In this document: positions 34,976 through 43,485 of the stretch, piece after piece
Position numbering within the stretch: the first letter of the stretch is position 1
Layout of the letters: each line of letters opens with the position of its first letter
Assembly (NCBI RefSeq): GCF_049319665.1
Contig: NZ_JBMOUD010000010.1
Location: 121,276 to 185,275, forward strand
Reading direction: 5' to 3'
Length of the DNA: 64,000 nt
Origin: JBMOUD01 sp049319665
Lineage (GTDB): Bacteria > Pseudomonadota > Gammaproteobacteria > Enterobacterales > Enterobacteriaceae
Translations under genes and position numbers: made by a program
Notes under the pieces: generated by a model
What the model was told of the DNA's origin: nothing
The model's input: only the letters and a program-made list of their open reading frames with translations
Database searches by the model: none

Positions 34976-35881
34976 TTAATTTGGCAGATAACCTGCTTCT
35001 GCCTTAATGTCTTCTATTGATGACATGCAAATCCAATGGCAGTATTGATTGATTTTATTTTTATCCAAGATGTCTGGAGAAATATAGTCATATTTCCCAT
35101 CCCGGTAGTCAAATTTAGAAAAATAATCAGTGGTATGTACGCCATGAATGTGAAGGGTGAGGGTATCAATATCCTGCTCATTATTACTTTCTATATCCAA
35201 TATGCGCTCGCGCCCATTTTGTAAAAAATCCCCCCATCTTTCATTTGCCGTAATTTCTGCGGCATACATGGTTGTTACTCCGCGGCACCAGTGTGGCCAC
35301 TCTCCCCAGTTTGCAGGATCGGTTCCAAATTCCTGCATCAGCACGCGGCTCCAATGAAGTTGTCGTTGTAAGAAATCGATAACAAGTTCAGAGCTTGCCA
35401 TGATCGAATGGCCACAGCCAAATCTATGATGATGTTTAACCCGGTGTTTCTCACAAAATAGGAGCATATTCTTTTTGAAATCATCACTGAAATAATAGTT
35501 TCCGCGGCCATGTACAGGAAAATTAGGCTTAAACGATGCCAGATTTTTTGTTAAAAAAACATCGGCATCAGTACGCAATAGATAGTCGTAATGGCGCGCA
35601 ACTTTGCTCACTTCATCGCCAGTCAGACAACCAATTGAGTTGATAAAATGGTAATCCTTAAAAAGAGGGTCAGTATGGGATGTTGGTAAACAAGGAATAA
35701 GAACGACGCCGGCTTCTTTAGGTAATTTCTCCGTTATTTCTGGATGGTGAACAACAATAAGATCGGAGGTACGCCAACAACCGCTGTAAATCCAGCTTTT
35801 ATAGAGCCAGGAAAAGTCTTCTAACATTTTTTTTGAGCTATCAATATAAGTCATAATTCCGAGTGATTTTTTCTCTTTCAC
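34976..35881 (-). CDS. Putative glycosyltransferase-like protein with DxD motif
   Basis: A 301-residue cytoplasmic protein. A DxD motif in YLLRTDADVFLTKNL (about 100-115), which in GT-A glycosyltransferases binds the metal and sugar nucleotide, and an earlier LIVVHHPEI and later WCRGVTTMYAAEI support a GT-A-like fold, but sequence alone does not assign a family with certainty; it reminds me of DUF7164. The substrate is unknown. The gene and its 350-bp upstream gap are AT-rich relative to dinG and ybiB, suggesting transfer. It is convergent with dinG and has no sugar-nucleotide genes nearby. Confidence 0.55.
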   Translation of the reverse strand: MKEKKSLGIMTYIDSSKKMLEDFSWLYKSWIYSGCWRTSDLIVVHHPEITEKLPKEAGVVLIPCLPTSHTDPLFKDYHFINSIGCLTGDEVSKVARHYDYLLRTDADVFLTKNLASFKPNFPVHGRGNYYFSDDFKKNMLLFCEKHRVKHHHRFGCGHSIMASSELVIDFLQRQLHWSRVLMQEFGTDPANWGEWPHWCRGVTTMYAAEITANERWGDFLQNGRERILDIESNNEQDIDTLTLHIHGVHTTDYFSKFDYRDGKYDYISPDILDKNKINQYCHWICMSSIEDIKAEAGYLPN

Positions 35882-36229
35882 TATCTTACTTCTCCATGTA
35901 ATTGAGTCGAAATGAGCTATTTAGTTTTTATATTTTATCATGCGATGATTTTTTATAATGAGTAGATTCGCTTCGCCGATGTTTATATTAGGAATTTAGC
36001 CCGGTACTTTTTCTTAAAGCACGAATTTGCAGATGTCTTATAGGAGGAGTGATTTAAATGATATTGATATGTGTTATGAAACTGGCGGCAAAATAATTAA
36101 AATATTTCATTTTCATATTGTGAAAATGTTCCCTTGTTAAGTTCTCGAGCCTTCAGGCTGAAAAATTGATTGTTACAGCAAATAATGTATAAGTTATCTC
36201 ATCGTATTGGCTGCTAAAAGGAAGGTCTG
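35882..36229. other. AT-rich gap upstream of the GT-like gene
   Basis: About 350 bases, AT-rich, shared by two divergent genes (GT-like on minus, PaiB-like on plus). I see no RNA gene or clear operator. The composition suits an H-NS-silenced promoter region, which is only a guess. Confidence 0.4.
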
Positions 36230-36871
36230 GTGTACTCACCTCAATCATTTTCTCTGGATGAGATTAGCGCGCAATCGGAGCTGATCTCTCGCTATCCACT
36301 TGGGTTACTTATCTCCAATACCCCGCAGGGAATAGAAGCCAATCCGCTGCCTTTTTTGGTGGATGTCGATACTCATGGCGTGATGACTTTGCGGGCTCAT
36401 TTCTCCAAAGCCAACACGCATTGGCAGTCGCTGTGCGACAACCCTGAATGCTTGGTCGTTTTTCAAGGTGAGCAGGGTTATATCTCGCCATCGTGGTATG
36501 CCTCAAAAGTACCAAGCGGGGGTAAAGTTGTACCGACCTGGAATTACGCGACCGTACAGGTTAGTGCTACGGCAAAAATTATTGATGATCCTCAGTGGCT
36601 GCGCACTCTGCTAGAAAGGCTCACTCATTTACATGAAGGCCAGCGGCCTGAGCCTTGGCAAATTAGTGATGCGCCGGATAATTTTATTGCCTCAATGTTA
36701 AAAGGTATTGTAGGTATCGAGTTAGTCGCGCATCGGGTGGTGGGAAAAGCCAAGCTAGGACAGAACCGTTCTGCCGAGGATGTTGCAGGTGCAGCTAAGG
36801 GCTTGTACGAGTCTGAAGGGCAAAATAGTCCGCTTGCTAGTGCAATGAAAAAAGCCAAAGACCTGCTTTGA
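36230..36871 (+). CDS. PaiB/FMN-binding split-barrel family protein
   Basis: A 213-residue protein matching the PaiB group (FMN-binding negative transcriptional regulator). Typical segments: RYPLGLLISNTPQGIEANPL at the N-terminus, QGEQGYISPSWYASK, VPTWNYATVQVSATAKII, and GIEL near 163. In Bacillus, PaiB represses sporulation and protease genes; whether this homolog regulates transcription or acts as a flavoenzyme is unknown. GTG start at 36230 has AAGGAAGG upstream. It precedes ybiB by 60 nt on the same strand. Confidence 0.85.
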   Translation: MYSPQSFSLDEISAQSELISRYPLGLLISNTPQGIEANPLPFLVDVDTHGVMTLRAHFSKANTHWQSLCDNPECLVVFQGEQGYISPSWYASKVPSGGKVVPTWNYATVQVSATAKIIDDPQWLRTLLERLTHLHEGQRPEPWQISDAPDNFIASMLKGIVGIELVAHRVVGKAKLGQNRSAEDVAGAAKGLYESEGQNSPLASAMKKAKDLL

Positions 36872-36934
36872 TAATAGCGACGGCATTACTCAATGAGTAT
36901 GCTTAGCAAGTTCTTATTTATAGAGTCAGCCACA

Positions 36935-37897
36935 ATGGATTACACCAAAATAATTAAAGAAGTCGGGCGTGGAAAAAATCACGCCCGCGATCTCGATTTT
37001 GAACAATCGCTTGAGCTGTATCGTTTGATGCTGGCTGGAGAAGTCCCTGATTTACAACTCGGTGGGCTATTGATCGCCTTGCGTATTAAAGGCGAATCAG
37101 AGCAGGAGATGCTTGGTTTCTATAAAGCGATGGCGGAGCAGGTTATGCGTTTGCAAGCCCCGGCTGAACAGCCAATACCGGTAGTGATCCCAAGCTACAA
37201 TGGTGCACGCAAGCAGGCCAACTTAACGCCATTACTGGCTATTTTACTCAGCCGCTTAGGTTTACCGGTAGTGGTTCACGGCGTCAGCGAAGATCCGAGC
37301 CGCGTCACCACGCAGGAGATTTTTCATGCGCTTGGCATCGAGCCTGCTCTCAGTCAGCAACAGGCGCAGCAGCAACTCGATAGCGGCAATGGCCCGGTGT
37401 TTATCCCGGTATCAGTATTATGCCCAGCCATTGACCTGCAATTGCAGTTACGCTGGCAAATGGGTGTGCGTAACAGCAGCCACACGTTGGCCAAACTGAT
37501 CACGCCATTTATCGACCAGCCGTCTCTACGTTTATCCAGCGTATCTCACCCAGAATATGTGCAAAAAGTTTCCTCCTTCTTCTTACAAATAGCGGGCAGG
37601 GCATTACTTTCACAAGGCACGGAAGGTGAAGTTTATGCCAACCCGCTGCGTAGCCCGGCGATTTATATGATTGCTGATGGTGAGCAGTCGATGCTGTGGG
37701 ATAAACATGAGTTTACTGAGGTGACATTGCCGGGTGCCAAGGATATCGACACTACTGTGGCGTTTATCAATGATTGCTTACATGGCCGCTGTGCCATTCC
37801 ACAAGCATTATTAAATCAACTGAGTTGCTGTCTGGTTGGAACCGGCGTTTGCAGCGATATCAACGAGGCAAGAGCTATCGTCGAGCAGCTATTTTAA
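36935..37897 (+). CDS. ybiB: TrpD2/YbiB glycosyltransferase-fold DNA-binding protein
   Basis: A 320-residue protein of the anthranilate phosphoribosyltransferase-like (TrpD2) family. E. coli YbiB binds nucleic acids and does not show TrpD activity. Shared segments: KEVGRGKNHARDLDFEQS, LQLGGLLIALRIKGES, VHGVSEDPSRVTTQEIFHALG and NPLRSPAIYMIADGE. ATG at 36935 fits the family start (MDYTKIIKEVG). It keeps the E. coli dinG-ybiB neighbourhood, here separated by the GT-like and PaiB-like genes. Confidence 0.92.
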   Translation: MDYTKIIKEVGRGKNHARDLDFEQSLELYRLMLAGEVPDLQLGGLLIALRIKGESEQEMLGFYKAMAEQVMRLQAPAEQPIPVVIPSYNGARKQANLTPLLAILLSRLGLPVVVHGVSEDPSRVTTQEIFHALGIEPALSQQQAQQQLDSGNGPVFIPVSVLCPAIDLQLQLRWQMGVRNSSHTLAKLITPFIDQPSLRLSSVSHPEYVQKVSSFFLQIAGRALLSQGTEGEVYANPLRSPAIYMIADGEQSMLWDKHEFTEVTLPGAKDIDTTVAFINDCLHGRCAIPQALLNQLSCCLVGTGVCSDINEARAIVEQLF

Positions 37898-38014
37898 CGA
37901 TATTTCATCATGGGCAATAATAGGCCAAAATCCTTTACCTCTATCAAAAGTAGGGGTAAACAAGTAAAATACGACAACTTTTAAAATGACTTCATGATTT
38001 TAATGGAATTAGTC

Positions 38015-38094
38015 TATCCAAAATAATTGGAATTGCGTCAAGGCGGCAAGTGAGCGTAGCCAACACAGAGGTAACTTCAAGCAGGATGGATATA
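38015..38094. repeat. Shortened ERIC (80 bp)
   Basis: Starts TATCCAAAATAATTGGAATT and ends GCAGGATGGATATA, in the reverse orientation to the copy at 2411. The AAGGCGGCAAGTGAGCG and GTAGCCAAC blocks are intact, but about 47 bases of the central palindrome are missing. It lies just upstream of yjdM, within its probable leader. Confidence 0.82.
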
Positions 38095-38116
38095 AATTAC
38101 TTTTAAGGATTTTGTG

Positions 38117-38461
38117 ATGGAAACTTTGCCAAATTGCCCAAAATGTCAGTCTGAATTCACCTGGCAAGACAATGAAATGCTCAACTGCCCCGAATGTGGC
38201 CATGTCTGGTCGCTAAACGGTGAATCTGCCGCGCAAGATGACGACGTATTAGTTGTGATCGATGCTAACGGTAATACTTTAGTTGATGGCGACGCCGTCA
38301 CCGTGATCAAAGACCTGAAAGTCAAAGGCAGTTCATCGATGCTGAAAATCGGCACCAAGGTGAAAGGCATCCGCCTCTGCGAAGGCGACCATAACATTGA
38401 TTGCAAGATTGATGGTTTCGGGCAGATGAAACTAAAATCTGAATATGTGAAGAAGATCTAG
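38117..38461 (+). CDS. yjdM: PhnA/YjdM-family zinc-ribbon protein
   Basis: A 114-residue protein of the PhnA (YjdM) family: an N-terminal zinc ribbon with Cys7/Cys10 (NCPKC) and Cys24/Cys27 (NCPECG), followed by an SH3-like domain with DLKVKGSSSMLKIGTKV and LCEGDHNIDCKIDG. Function is unknown; it is not a phosphonatase despite the old name. The end is notable: the last codon ATC and the stop TAG lie inside the terminal repeat of the large element that starts at 38456, and E. coli ends KKN where this ends KKI. The element seems to have supplied the stop codon. Confidence 0.92.
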   Translation: METLPNCPKCQSEFTWQDNEMLNCPECGHVWSLNGESAAQDDDVLVVIDANGNTLVDGDAVTVIKDLKVKGSSSMLKIGTKVKGIRLCEGDHNIDCKIDGFGQMKLKSEYVKKI

Positions 38462-39211
38462 ACCGAGATTTTTGCGGTTTCTTTAAGCCAGAAGGGCTTA
38501 AAAATCCTTTTTCAAATAGTAGATTGGTGAATGTTTCGGTTTGCTCAAGCTTAACCGAGCTTGGGGCGGTTTTGTAAAACCGGGAACGGTGAATGTTTCG
38601 GTTTATCAGCGGCGGTTATCAATAGTGGTCCGTCGCCTAAACCGACCGAAGGGGCGGTAAGCGCCGCCCCTTCCGGCTTCCCGCGCTTTTTGCTACTTCA
38701 ATTCTGCATCCAGCGGAGGCCATGTTTCAGGTACCACGGCGACAGGCGCAAATGTCGCTGCTCCGCAGTGCCTTCAGTCGGGATTCGGACTCGCTCAATA
38801 AACACTTCGCGATTTCTCACCACTCCTTCAGCGTCATTTCGAGCGCGCCACCGGGCATTTTTAGAATCAAAAGCTAAAACTTCCTTTTCCTTTGAACTTG
38901 ATTTAAAAGTTGCCTGGCGCACTCAAAATTTCACTGACGAGTGGTGGAGAGACGGCGAAGTTTTTATTGAGCAGGCTCGAACCCGAGGAAGGGATGGCGG
39001 AGCCATGAAATTTGCGCCAGTCGTGGTGGTACCTGAAACATAGTCTAATTGGAATCCAATATAACACCATGAAAAGGCGCGGGATTTTCAAGGGGAGCGC
39101 CTCTCCCCTTGAAGCGGCTTAGGCTGCAATGTCAAATTGAACACTGCATTTGAGAAGCCGAAAATTACACAGTTCCCGGTTTTACAAAACCGCCTAAATC
39201 TCGGTCCAGAT
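38456..39211. mobile_element. Large palindromic repeat element, family A, copy 1 (756 bp)
   Basis: The ends are inverted repeats: ATCTAGACCGAGAT at left and ATCTCGGTCCAGAT at right. The whole element is a giant imperfect palindrome centred near 38885: left-arm blocks (CATGTTTCAGGTACCAC at 38722, CGCTCAATAAACACTTCGC at 38791) return inverted in the right arm (near 39040 and 38965). The left arm has the hairpin TTTAAGCC/GGCTTAAA (38482-38502); the right arm lacks it. Many open frames appear by chance in both strands but none shows a protein family, and no transposase is present. It shares most blocks with copy 2 at 44791. It sits between yjdM and the M3 peptidase. Confidence 0.8.
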
Positions 39212-39306
39212 TTAATAATCTATTGTATATTTTTAGAAGGATTTAAAACCATTCTGGTTTTACACTGAATCAATAAACCCCTTTATTACCCAACAGCCGA
39301 GTTTAT

Positions 39307-41166
39307 ATGAAAAAATCCCAAGCATATTTCGATGCCCTAAACCACGATTACTTGAAAATCCACCAAACCAAAGAAGAGTTGTTCTGGCAGAACTATATGG
39401 GGACGGGGGAGGAAGATGTGTCGGCTCGTTATGCGGCGGCCGAATCGGCTTATAAACGTTTTATTGCTGAGCCGAGCCGTTTGCAGGAGATTCGTGAGCT
39501 GATTAGTGAGTTGGAAGCTGAGGCATCGGCAGATAATCAACCATTATTAGATGGGCTGCGCGGCTGGTATCGCTTCTTTGATTGTAATGCGATTGAAGAT
39601 CCGCAAGCGCAGGTGCTGCTTGATGAAATTATCCAGGCGGAAGCGGCGTTATTTGCGAAGAGAAAGCAGCAGCGCTTGACTCACATTAATAGCAAAGGCG
39701 AGCGGGTTAATGCGTCGCTGGGTGAGCTATTAACTAACCAGGCAAACAATGAAAACGAAGCCTATCGTCGCAGCTCACATAATGCACTACGCGAATTAGA
39801 GCAATGGCTGCTGCACAATGGCTTGTCTGAGTTAGTCGGGCTGCGTAACCGCTTTGCTCGCCAACTGGGCTATCGTAACTACTTTGATTACAAAGTGAAT
39901 AAAACTGAGCGCATGTCGCCAGAGCAGTTATTCGCGATTTTAGACCGTTTTGAAGAGCAAACCCGAGAATCCAACGTCCGCAGCCTGAATGAGCTGGTGG
40001 CGAGGGAAGGGGATGCGGCGCTGATGCCGTGGAATATTCGCTTTACCAGCGCCGGTGATGTAACTCGACAATTGGACCCTTATTTCCCGTTTGCTGATTC
40101 GCTCGCGCGTTGGATCAATAGCTTCAAACGTTTGCATATTGGCTTTAACGGTGCCGAGATGCAGCTCGATTTGCTAGTGCGTGAAGGCAAATATGAGAAC
40201 GGCTTTATGCATAGCCCAGTGCCGACGTTTTATGACAATGGCAAATGGGTGTCTGGGGTGATTAACTTCACCAGCCTGGCTAAGCCGGACCAAATTGGCA
40301 GCGGTGCAAGCGGGATTAATACGTTATTCCACGAAGGCGGCCATGCGGCGCATTTTGCTAATATTCGCCAGAACGCGCCTTGCTTCTCTCAAGAGTTCCC
40401 GCCGACGTCAATGGCCTATGCTGAAACACAATCAATGTTTTGCGATAGCTTGCTTGATGACGCCGACTGGCTCAAACGCTATGCCCGCAATGCACAGGGT
40501 GAGCCGGTGCCGGATGAACTGATTCAGGAAAGTATTGCCGCACGTCAGCCAATGCGTGCCTTTAATGAACGTCATATTTTACTGGTACCATATTTTGAGT
40601 GGCAACTGTATCAATGGCCGGATGAGAAACGCACGCCAGAAGCGATCACCGCTTTAGCTCGTGATGTGGAAACGCATATTCTTGGCGTCACCGGTAGCCC
40701 ACGGCCGACATTAGCAATACCTCATTTATTGTCACTGGAGTCGGCCTGTTCCTATCAAGGCTATTTGCTGGCGCTGATGGCCGTTGAACAAACGCGCGCC
40801 TTCTTCTTGAAACGTGATGGCTATTTAACAGATAACCCGGCGATTGGACCAGATCTGGCGAAACATTATTGGACTCCAGGTAATAGTGTCAGCCATGACG
40901 ACACGTTGCGCAGTTTGACCGGTGAAGGGTTCAATCCTGATTATCTGGCACAAAGCTGTAATCAAACCGTGGCGGCTGCCTTGCAAGAAGCACAGCAAAC
41001 CATCGCTAGCGCAGCACAGCGCGAGCAGCCTGCCGCCGACTTTGATTTGCAGGTACATATCAAAGTGGTAGATGGTAAGCGAGTATTGGCGGATAACGCT
41101 GATGGCGATGAAGCAATGTGCCTGGATTTTGCTGATTTTGTTCAGCAGACTTACATGAAAAATTAA
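39307..41166 (+). CDS. M3-family oligopeptidase (zinc metallopeptidase)
   Basis: A 619-residue cytoplasmic peptidase of the M3 (thimet/oligoendopeptidase F) clan. The zinc motif HEGGH is at 342-346 (NTLFHEGGHAAHF), followed by SMAYAETQSMFCDSLL with the third ligand Glu about 25 residues later. Upstream, GYRNYFDYKVNKTERMSPEQLF and a C-terminal HDDTLRSLTGEGFNPDYLA are typical. It likely degrades short peptides. It is separated from yjdM by the family-A element and is not found at this place in E. coli. An inverted repeat follows. Confidence 0.88.
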   Translation: MKKSQAYFDALNHDYLKIHQTKEELFWQNYMGTGEEDVSARYAAAESAYKRFIAEPSRLQEIRELISELEAEASADNQPLLDGLRGWYRFFDCNAIEDPQAQVLLDEIIQAEAALFAKRKQQRLTHINSKGERVNASLGELLTNQANNENEAYRRSSHNALRELEQWLLHNGLSELVGLRNRFARQLGYRNYFDYKVNKTERMSPEQLFAILDRFEEQTRESNVRSLNELVAREGDAALMPWNIRFTSAGDVTRQLDPYFPFADSLARWINSFKRLHIGFNGAEMQLDLLVREGKYENGFMHSPVPTFYDNGKWVSGVINFTSLAKPDQIGSGASGINTLFHEGGHAAHFANIRQNAPCFSQEFPPTSMAYAETQSMFCDSLLDDADWLKRYARNAQGEPVPDELIQESIAARQPMRAFNERHILLVPYFEWQLYQWPDEKRTPEAITALARDVETHILGVTGSPRPTLAIPHLLSLESACSYQGYLLALMAVEQTRAFFLKRDGYLTDNPAIGPDLAKHYWTPGNSVSHDDTLRSLTGEGFNPDYLAQSCNQTVAAALQEAQQTIASAAQREQPAADFDLQVHIKVVDGKRVLADNADGDEAMCLDFADFVQQTYMKN

Positions 41167-41190
41167 GACTCACAGCAAGTTGGGTGAGAG

Positions 41191-41226
41191 CAATTCCCCT
41201 CAACAGCGTGCCGTTGAGGGGAATTG
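41191..41226. repeat. Perfect 14-bp inverted repeat after the M3 peptidase
   Basis: CAATTCCCCTCAAC and GTTGAGGGGAATTG are perfect arms with an 8-nt loop, 24 nt after the stop. No T-run follows on the plus strand. It resembles the U-less hairpin after uraA and may stabilise the mRNA 3' end. Confidence 0.6.
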
Positions 41227-41282
41227 AGATGAATAAAGCTATTATTGGCCTATAGCGGCATTGGTGCAGGTTTAGCCACTTA

Positions 41283-41343
41283 TCAATACATCGTAATATG
41301 CCAGCGCTGTCGAGAGCGTCCGGCAAAGGCTTTTCGGCTAAAG
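41283..41343. repeat. Partial copy of family-B repeat
   Basis: The block GCCAGCGCTGTCGAGAGCGT followed by CCGGCAAAGGCTTTTCGGCT and AAAGCCT parallels the 6097-6140 copy in order and spacing, with many substitutions. The hairpin AGGCTTTTCGGCTAAAGCCT is kept. It lies just beyond the flavin reductase stop. Confidence 0.5.
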
Positions 41344-41355
41344 CCTAGAGGTTGG

Positions 41356-41991
41356 CTATTGGTCTATTTTGGGGCGGAATAGATCAAAGCGCTGATCGTC
41401 AGAGATGCCGTAGTAGGTGGAGGGTCCGCCGGCGCGTAGTACGGGGTTGGCAAGAGCGGTTTGGTAGACGCCGTTGTCATCCAATAAATGTTTGTCGATA
41501 TGCACGGCGATTACCTCCCCCAAGACTAACCAGGTGTCGATTTTCTCACCGCTTGCGGATTGTAATTGAATACATTGGCTGAGTTTGCATTCAAAGTTTA
41601 CCGGGCTTTCTGCAACGCGACTGGCGCTTACTCGATGTCCAGCCAGTGGCGTCAGGCCTGCAAAGTCGAACTCGTCGCGGCCGTGAGCGAGCGCGATGGA
41701 GCTGGCATTCATTTTTTCTGTCAAATCCCTAGTCGTCAGATTCCAGACAAACTCGCCAGTTTCAACAATATTCATCACGCTGTCTTTCCAGCCAACGCTG
41801 GCAAAACCGATAATGGGCGGATGGTAATTAAAACAGCTAAAGAAGCTGTAAGGCGCAAGATTGCGCTGTCCTGCTTTGCTAAGTGATGAAATCCAACCAA
41901 TCGGGCGCGGCCCGATGATGGCGATTAAAGGATCGTGTGCCAAACCGTGCCCATTAGCCGGTTCGTAGTAGTAGCGATCATCAGAACTCAT
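41356..41991 (-). CDS. Flavin reductase-like (FMN-binding split barrel) protein
   Basis: A 211-residue protein. IIGPRPIGWISSLSKAGQRN and NLAPYSFFSCFNYHPPIIGF near 25-65 are the conserved FMN-binding stretch of the flavin-reductase-like domain, and VNFECKLSQCIQL and VLGEVIAVHIDKHLL follow in the second half. Members are NAD(P)H:flavin oxidoreductases that feed monooxygenases, or bind FMN without known activity. No monooxygenase is beside it. ATG at 41991 is preceded by AAAGGTG about 6-9 nt upstream on the minus strand. It is divergent from rlmF. Confidence 0.85.
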   Translation of the reverse strand: MSSDDRYYYEPANGHGLAHDPLIAIIGPRPIGWISSLSKAGQRNLAPYSFFSCFNYHPPIIGFASVGWKDSVMNIVETGEFVWNLTTRDLTEKMNASSIALAHGRDEFDFAGLTPLAGHRVSASRVAESPVNFECKLSQCIQLQSASGEKIDTWLVLGEVIAVHIDKHLLDDNGVYQTALANPVLRAGGPSTYYGISDDQRFDLFRPKIDQ

Positions 41992-42201
41992 TATTCACCT
42001 TTGCCCATCAATTAACACTCCACACTCATTCTTGGCCCAAGCTAGCATAACTGCGTTGAACTGGATGTAGCATTCTAGGCGGCATCGCGTGCTGGCGCGA
42101 TAGTTAGCGCCAGTTTGTGGTATCTTACGCGGCAGAAAGTGCCAAGAGGGCGGCACTTATTATTATTGTCTTAGCATTATTGTTATCGGAGAGTCATTCA
42201 G

Positions 42202-43173
42202 GTGGAACAAAAGAAAATCTTCCCGCAGGAAAAAAGCGGACTTCATGCGCGAAATCGCCACCGCAGTCGCTATGACTTTCCGGCGCTTATCGCCAGCAGT
42301 CCAGAACTGGCGGAATTTGTGTTTGAAAACAAATGGGGCGATTTATCGGTCGATTTCGCTAATCCGCAAGCTGTTAAAGCCTTGAACCGTGCGTTGCTTC
42401 GCCATTTTTACCAGATCGAAAACTGGGATATCCCTGCTGATTATTTATGCCCGCCGATCCCAGGACGCGCCGATTATATCCATCATTTGGCCGATTTACT
42501 GGCAGGCAACAATGCGGGCAACGTTCCGCAAGGCAAAAATGTTGCCATTCTAGACATTGGTGTCGGTGCTAACTGTATTTACCCGATCATCGGATTGCGT
42601 GAATATGGCTGGCGTTTTACGGCGAGTGAAATTGATCCGGTATCGATGGCAGCGGCGAAGAAGATTGTTGCCAGCAATCCACAGCTCACCAACCAAGTGC
42701 GTTTCCGCCTACAGGCAAAACCTGCGCGTATTTTTGACACCATTATTCGTCATGACGAACGTTACGATGCAGTGCTGTGTAACCCGCCGTTCCATGCTTC
42801 GGCAGAAGATGCCGCTGCTGGCAGCCAGCGTAAACGTCAAAACCTTGGGCTGGAACGTCCTTGGGGAAATAAAAAAGCGGAATTGAACTTCGGTGGGCAA
42901 CACAACGAATTGTGGTGCGAAGGCGGTGAAGAAGCCTTTGTGGTGCGTATGGTAGAAGAAAGTGCGGGTAAAGCCCATAACTGCCTATGGTTCACCGTGT
43001 TAATCTCTAAAAAGACCACTTTACCTCTGATTTACGAAGCACTTGAAGAAGCCGGTGCTACCGATATTCGCACTGTAGAAATGGCGCAGGGGCAAAAAGT
43101 CAGCCGCTTTGTCGCCTGGACTTTCCTGACCGTTTCTCAGCAGAAAGCCTGGGCTGGCAAGCGCTGGAATTAA
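42202..43173 (+). CDS. rlmF: 23S rRNA (adenine(1618)-N6)-methyltransferase RlmF
   Basis: SAM-dependent enzyme that methylates A1618 of 23S rRNA. The product is 323 residues. The N-terminal HARNRHRSRYDF and the catalytic NPPF near 194 (AVLCNPPFHAS) are typical of N6-adenine methyltransferases; the SAM motif is ILDIGVGANCIYPI (about 115-128). The start is GTG at 42202 with GGAGAG about 8-12 nt upstream. In E. coli rlmF (ybiN) lies next to ybiO, which is here 2.4 kb downstream. Confidence 0.95.
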   Translation: MEQKKIFPQEKSGLHARNRHRSRYDFPALIASSPELAEFVFENKWGDLSVDFANPQAVKALNRALLRHFYQIENWDIPADYLCPPIPGRADYIHHLADLLAGNNAGNVPQGKNVAILDIGVGANCIYPIIGLREYGWRFTASEIDPVSMAAAKKIVASNPQLTNQVRFRLQAKPARIFDTIIRHDERYDAVLCNPPFHASAEDAAAGSQRKRQNLGLERPWGNKKAELNFGGQHNELWCEGGEEAFVVRMVEESAGKAHNCLWFTVLISKKTTLPLIYEALEEAGATDIRTVEMAQGQKVSRFVAWTFLTVSQQKAWAGKRWN

Positions 43174-43485
43174 GCTCATTTAACTGAAACACGCTAAAAA
43201 ACCTGCTATCTCTTGCTCTGGATAGCAGGCTGAAAAAAAATTACCCCAAGAGCTTTCTTTTTTTGACTTATAAATTATGCTTAGTTGATAACAATACGAT
43301 TGTTACAATAATTAATTATTTTTTTATATTTTATATAGTTGACTTCATTTAAGCGATGAAAAAGCGGTTTTTCCTTTCCAGGGGCTATCCTTAAATTTTC
43401 TAAAAAGTACTGATAACACGGTTTTGAGTCTCTCAACTGTGTTTTTCGATTAATTTAAGCCATTAAGTATAGGGTAACTGGGAAT
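43174..43485. other. Gap upstream of the PAS-MCP gene with a hairpin
   Basis: About 310 bases, AT-rich. Near 43202-43229 CCTGCTATC and GATAGCAGG pair; the stem is followed by a T-run on the minus strand (about TTTTTTAG) and by CTGAAAAAAAA on the plus strand, so it is a good terminator only for minus-strand transcription. The rest should hold the promoter of the MCP gene. I see no small ORF worth calling. Confidence 0.5.

Noticed and set aside
38561..39043. 160-codon frame across element copy 1, plus several 60-100 codon frames in both copies
   Set aside because: The frames cross the palindrome arms, show no family or ribosome site, and mirror-image frames occur on the other strand, as expected from an inverted repeat.
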